Assembly: GCA_900553525.1 (NCBI GenBank)
Contig: USDZ01000077.1
Span: 1-7,805, forward strand
DNA length: 7,805 bases
DNA from: an uncultured Oscillospiraceae bacterium
GTDB taxonomy: Bacteria; Bacillota; Clostridia; Oscillospirales; Acutalibacteraceae
Direction: 5' to 3'
Positions 5,225-7,805 of this stretch are shown here, one piece after another. A program made the position numbers and the translations under genes. Under the pieces are notes generated by a model. It was not told where the DNA came from, did not search any database, and saw nothing but the letters and a program-made list of their open reading frames with translations. The stretch's first letter is position 1. Each line of letters starts with the position of its first letter.

Positions 5225-6990
5225 TCCGCGTCCCCTCCTTTGATGGCTCCGAAGCGGCAAGCCGCGGTGCATACGCCGCAGCCCACGCACTGGGTGGGAT
5301 CGATCACGGCCCGAGTCTTGCCACCGGCGGCCGGGGCATGAGACAGAGCGGGGCAACCCACCTGCAGGCAGGCTTTACAGCCGGTGCAGGCGTCCGCGTC
5401 CACTTCGAGAGGAGGGTTATGTTTCACTTCCTTGAGCAGCGCGCAGGGCCGGCGGGAGATGACCAGCGAGGGCTCCTCGACCGCCAGTTCCTGCTCCACG
5501 GCCCGGCGGGTTCCCTCAATATCGAAAGGATCCACCGTCACCACCCGGCGAATGCCGATGGCGTGAGCCAGAGCCTCCAAATCAATGGCGACGGTCGGGT
5601 CGCCGGTGATGGTCTTGCCGTTCATGGGGTTGTTCTGATGCCCGGTCATGCCGGTGATGGAGTTATCCAGCACCACCACAGTAGAGATGCCTTGGTTATA
5701 CGCGATGTCGATCAGGCCGGTGATGCCGGAATGGACAAAGGTGGAGTCGCCGATCACGGCGACAGCCTTTTTCGCCTGCTCTTTACCGCGGGCGGTGTTG
5801 AAACCGTGCAGGCCGCTGATCGACGCGCCCATGCACAGGCTGAAGTCCATCATGGACAAGGGTGCCTGGGCGCCCAAGGTGTAGCAGCCGATATCCCCGC
5901 TGACATAAAGCTTGTATTTTTTCAAGGCGTAATATAGGCCGCGGTGAGGGCATCCGGCACAGAGCACCGGGGGCCGGGGGGGCAGTTCCCCGTCAAAGGA
6001 AACACAGGGGCGTTCCTCCCCGAGCAGCGCTTCCCGTACCACCCGCTGGGAGAATTCGCCGGTCAGGGGGAAGAGCAGCTTGCCGATGACCGGGATGCCG
6101 TGCTTGCGGCAATGGGTCTCGATGATATCGTCGAGTTCCTCGATGACGTACACCTGCCCGACGTTGCGGGCAAAATCGATGAGGGTCTGAACCGGCAGGG
6201 GATTGACCATGCCGAGCTTCAGATAGCTGGCCCGTTCCCCCAGCGCCTCCTTGGCGTATGTATACGTGGTGCCGGCGGCAATAATGCCGATCCGCTTGTC
6301 GTGATATTCGATCGCGTTGATTCCGGATTCCAGTGCCTCGGTCTCAGCCCACCGGCGCAGAGCCTCAGTCCGCTTCTCCACCTTGACATGGGCGGCTTTG
6401 GCCATGGCGGGCATCATGACATTCTTCATCGGGTCTTTGGTATAAGGGCGCAGTTCCCGGTCCTGCCGAGGGGATACCTCCACCAGGGAACGGGAATGGG
6501 AGATCCGGGTGGAGAGCCGCAGAAGCACCGGGGTATCAAAGCGCTCGGACAGTTCATAGGCGAGCTTGGTATACGCCAGGCATTCCGCCGAGTCGGCGGG
6601 CTCGAGCATCGGCACTTTGGCGGCGACGGCATGGTGCCGGGAATCCTGTTCATTCTGGGAGGAATGCATCCCCGGGTCGTCCGCCACGGCGCAGACCATG
6701 CCGCCGTTGACGCCAATGTAAGAGGCGGTATAGAGTGGGTCGGCCGCGACGTTCAATCCAACGTGCTTCATGGCGCAGAAGCTGCGGGCGCCGCCGGTAG
6801 CCGCGCCGAAAGCCACCTCGAAGGCCACCTTCTCATTGGGCGCCCATTCGGCGTAGATTTCGCCGTATTGGACAGCGGCCTCGGTGATTTCAGTGCTGGG
6901 GGTGCCGGGATACGAGGAGACGACGGTGACGCCGGCCTCATAAAGCCCGCGGGCAACCGCCTCGTTGCCAAGCAGCAGGGTTTTGCTCAT
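5221..6990 (-). CDS. iorA: Indolepyruvate ferredoxin oxidoreductase, alpha subunit
   Basis: This encodes a 589-residue catalytic subunit, normal for IorA. It holds the thiamine diphosphate site and two iron-sulfur clusters. The N-terminal pyrimidine-binding-type domain begins MSKTLLLGNEAVARG and has YPGTPSTEI at 27-35. The TPP/Mg site is in the C-terminal half, with GDIGCYTLG (365-373), GDSTFVHSG (414-422) and DNSITGMTGHQ (442-452). A ferredoxin-like end carries two [4Fe-4S] motifs: C535-x2-C538-x2-C541-x4-C546-P and C568-x2-C571-x2-C574-x3-C578. The start at 6990 follows an AAGGA site by 8 nt; the open frame up to 7209 overlaps paaK-2 and is not used. It decarboxylates indolepyruvate, phenylpyruvate or hydroxyphenylpyruvate, or makes them from the acyl-CoA and CO2. 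The neighbouring paaK genes support an aryl substrate over pyruvate. Confidence 0.96.
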   Translation of the reverse strand: MSKTLLLGNEAVARGLYEAGVTVVSSYPGTPSTEITEAAVQYGEIYAEWAPNEKVAFEVAFGAATGGARSFCAMKHVGLNVAADPLYTASYIGVNGGMVCAVADDPGMHSSQNEQDSRHHAVAAKVPMLEPADSAECLAYTKLAYELSERFDTPVLLRLSTRISHSRSLVEVSPRQDRELRPYTKDPMKNVMMPAMAKAAHVKVEKRTEALRRWAETEALESGINAIEYHDKRIGIIAAGTTYTYAKEALGERASYLKLGMVNPLPVQTLIDFARNVGQVYVIEELDDIIETHCRKHGIPVIGKLLFPLTGEFSQRVVREALLGEERPCVSFDGELPPRPPVLCAGCPHRGLYYALKKYKLYVSGDIGCYTLGAQAPLSMMDFSLCMGASISGLHGFNTARGKEQAKKAVAVIGDSTFVHSGITGLIDIAYNQGISTVVVLDNSITGMTGHQNNPMNGKTITGDPTVAIDLEALAHAIGIRRVVTVDPFDIEGTRRAVEQELAVEEPSLVISRRPCALLKEVKHNPPLEVDADACTGCKACLQVGCPALSHAPAAGGKTRAVIDPTQCVGCGVCTAACRFGAIKGGDAE

Positions 6991-7039
6991 CAAACCAGTC
7001 CTTTCAAGGGATAATTCCGGGCGGCGGGGAGAACGGGGG

Positions 7040-7805
7040 TTACTGTCCCCGCAGGTCCACCACCCGCTGGGCTTTGCCGGTGAAACGCTCGATGGATTTG
7101 GGTTCCACGAGACTGACCTTGATTTCGATGCCGAGAATCGCCTTGATCCGGTCATGGATGCGGCGCTGGAGGGCCTCCAGTTCGCCGTACCGTTCGAGTC
7201 GGGAGCCATCGATCAGCTCCACCCGCACCTCGAGGGTGTCCGCATAGCCCTCGCGGCGGACCACAAGCTGGTAATGCGGGCCGATCTCCGTGACGCCGAT
7301 CAAAGCGCTTTCCACCTGCGAGGGGAACACATTGACCCCCCGGATCTTCAGCATGTCGTCGCTGCGCCCAATGATTTTATGCATCCGGGCGGTGGTCCGC
7401 CCACAGGCGCAGGGTTCGTAATCGATGCGGGTGATATCCTTCGTGCGGTAGCGGAGCATCGGGATCCCGCGCTTGGTCAGGTTGGTGACCACCAGTTCCC
7501 CGGTCTCACCGGGGGCCAGGACCTCGCCAGTCTTCGCGTCGATGACCTCACAGAGAAAATGATCCTCGTTGATATGCAGACCGCACCGTTCCCGGCATTC
7601 GCCCGACACGCCGGGGCCGTTGAGCTCGGACATGCCGTAGTTGTCGGTGGCGAAGAACCCGCCTCCCCAGCTTTTCTCGATCTGATCCCGCATTTCGGGG
7701 GTACAGCCCTCGCTGCCCAGCAGACCGAGCTGGAGACGGTATCGGTCGAGGGGGAATTCCTCTGCCCGCTCCCGGGCCGACTCGGCCAGATACAAACAAT
7801 AGGAC
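7040..7805 (-). CDS. paaK: Phenylacetate-CoA ligase family protein, copy 2, 5' end beyond window
   Basis: The reading frame enters from the right edge and is open to a TAA at 7040, giving about the last 255 residues of a protein whose family is about 430 long. The N-terminal ATP-binding P-loop is outside the window. A TTG at 7795 is not the start, since in-frame family-like residues (SYCLYLAES) continue upstream. Visible motifs are YGMSE (about 7625-7639), RYRTKD (7436-7453), PCACGRTT, GRSDDMLKIRGVNVFPSQVE (starting about 7369), and the C-terminal Lys region TGKAQRVVDLR. It is clearly homologous to copy 1 in this window but diverged, especially after the hinge and at the C-terminus, so a different aryl acid or chain length is plausible. 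It lies 49 nt upstream of iorA on the same strand and is probably early in the operon; the promoter is not visible. Confidence 0.93.
   Translation of the reverse strand, partial: SYCLYLAESARERAEEFPLDRYRLQLGLLGSEGCTPEMRDQIEKSWGGGFFATDNYGMSELNGPGVSGECRERCGLHINEDHFLCEVIDAKTGEVLAPGETGELVVTNLTKRGIPMLRYRTKDITRIDYEPCACGRTTARMHKIIGRSDDMLKIRGVNVFPSQVESALIGVTEIGPHYQLVVRREGYADTLEVRVELIDGSRLERYGELEALQRRIHDRIKAILGIEIKVSLVEPKSIERFTGKAQRVVDLRGQ

Noticed and set aside
3392..5341. 649-codon open frame on the plus strand
   Set aside because: It lies antisense to paaK-1 and iorB, which carry full sets of family motifs. Long antisense frames are expected in GC-rich coding DNA, and its composition (many Gly, Asp, His, Gln) is that of an antisense translation.
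5944..7014. 356-codon open frame on the plus strand
   Set aside because: It is the antisense of iorA and shows no recognisable domain; a GC-rich shadow.
6991..7209. 73-residue N-terminal extension of IorA
   Set aside because: It overlaps the end of paaK-2. IorA proteins begin at the LLLGNEA segment, and the ATG at 6990 has its own ribosome binding site.
1..7805. tRNA, rRNA or transposase genes
   Set aside because: I saw no tRNA-like cloverleaf, no rRNA segments and no transposase or integrase motifs on either strand.

Overview
The window looks like a chromosomal segment from a GC-rich anaerobic Firmicute, probably a clostridial gut or rumen lineage such as Oscillospiraceae. This rests on the strong AGGAGG-type ribosome binding sites, the oxygen-sensitive ferredoxin-dependent 2-oxoacid oxidoreductase, and the style of the small proteins. 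I cannot name the species from sequence alone.

Left part (1-1161, minus strand): three small genes run leftward, encoding an 83-residue protein, a 130-residue protein with a Pro-rich linker, and a GTG-started protein that leaves the window at base 1. I do not recognise them as named families. A sequence resembling a sporulation sigma-E promoter lies in front of the first. A perfect 23-bp inverted repeat at 1-51, which looks like a bidirectional terminator, lies inside the reading frame of the third gene.

Middle (1162-2790): a YfcE/MJ0936-type metallophosphodiesterase is transcribed divergently (plus strand, 1259-1732). It converges on a maltose/galactoside-type O-acetyltransferase gene (minus, 1943-2527). 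The acetyltransferase gene is visibly more AT-rich than its neighbours and is followed by its own terminator at 1891-1930. A gene-free stretch (2528-2790) carries two adjacent hairpins, one of them a perfect 15-bp palindrome with a 3-nt loop.

Right part (2791-7805, minus strand): a five-gene operon reads paaK-2 (5' end outside the window), iorA, iorB, paaK-1, and a double-ACT-domain protein. IorAB interconverts aryl pyruvates with aryl-acetyl-CoA, using ferredoxin and CO2. The two PaaK-type AMP-forming ligases join aryl acetates to CoA, and the ACT protein probably senses an amino acid. Together they could ferment aromatic amino acids to aryl acetates. Run the other way, they could salvage aryl acetates by reductive carboxylation to make aromatic amino acids. 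The AMP-forming ligases favour the salvage reading, but sequence does not settle it.

The energy-metabolism operon is of known type. The least-explained material is the trio of small proteins with the embedded palindrome, and the palindrome upstream of the AT-rich acetyltransferase gene.
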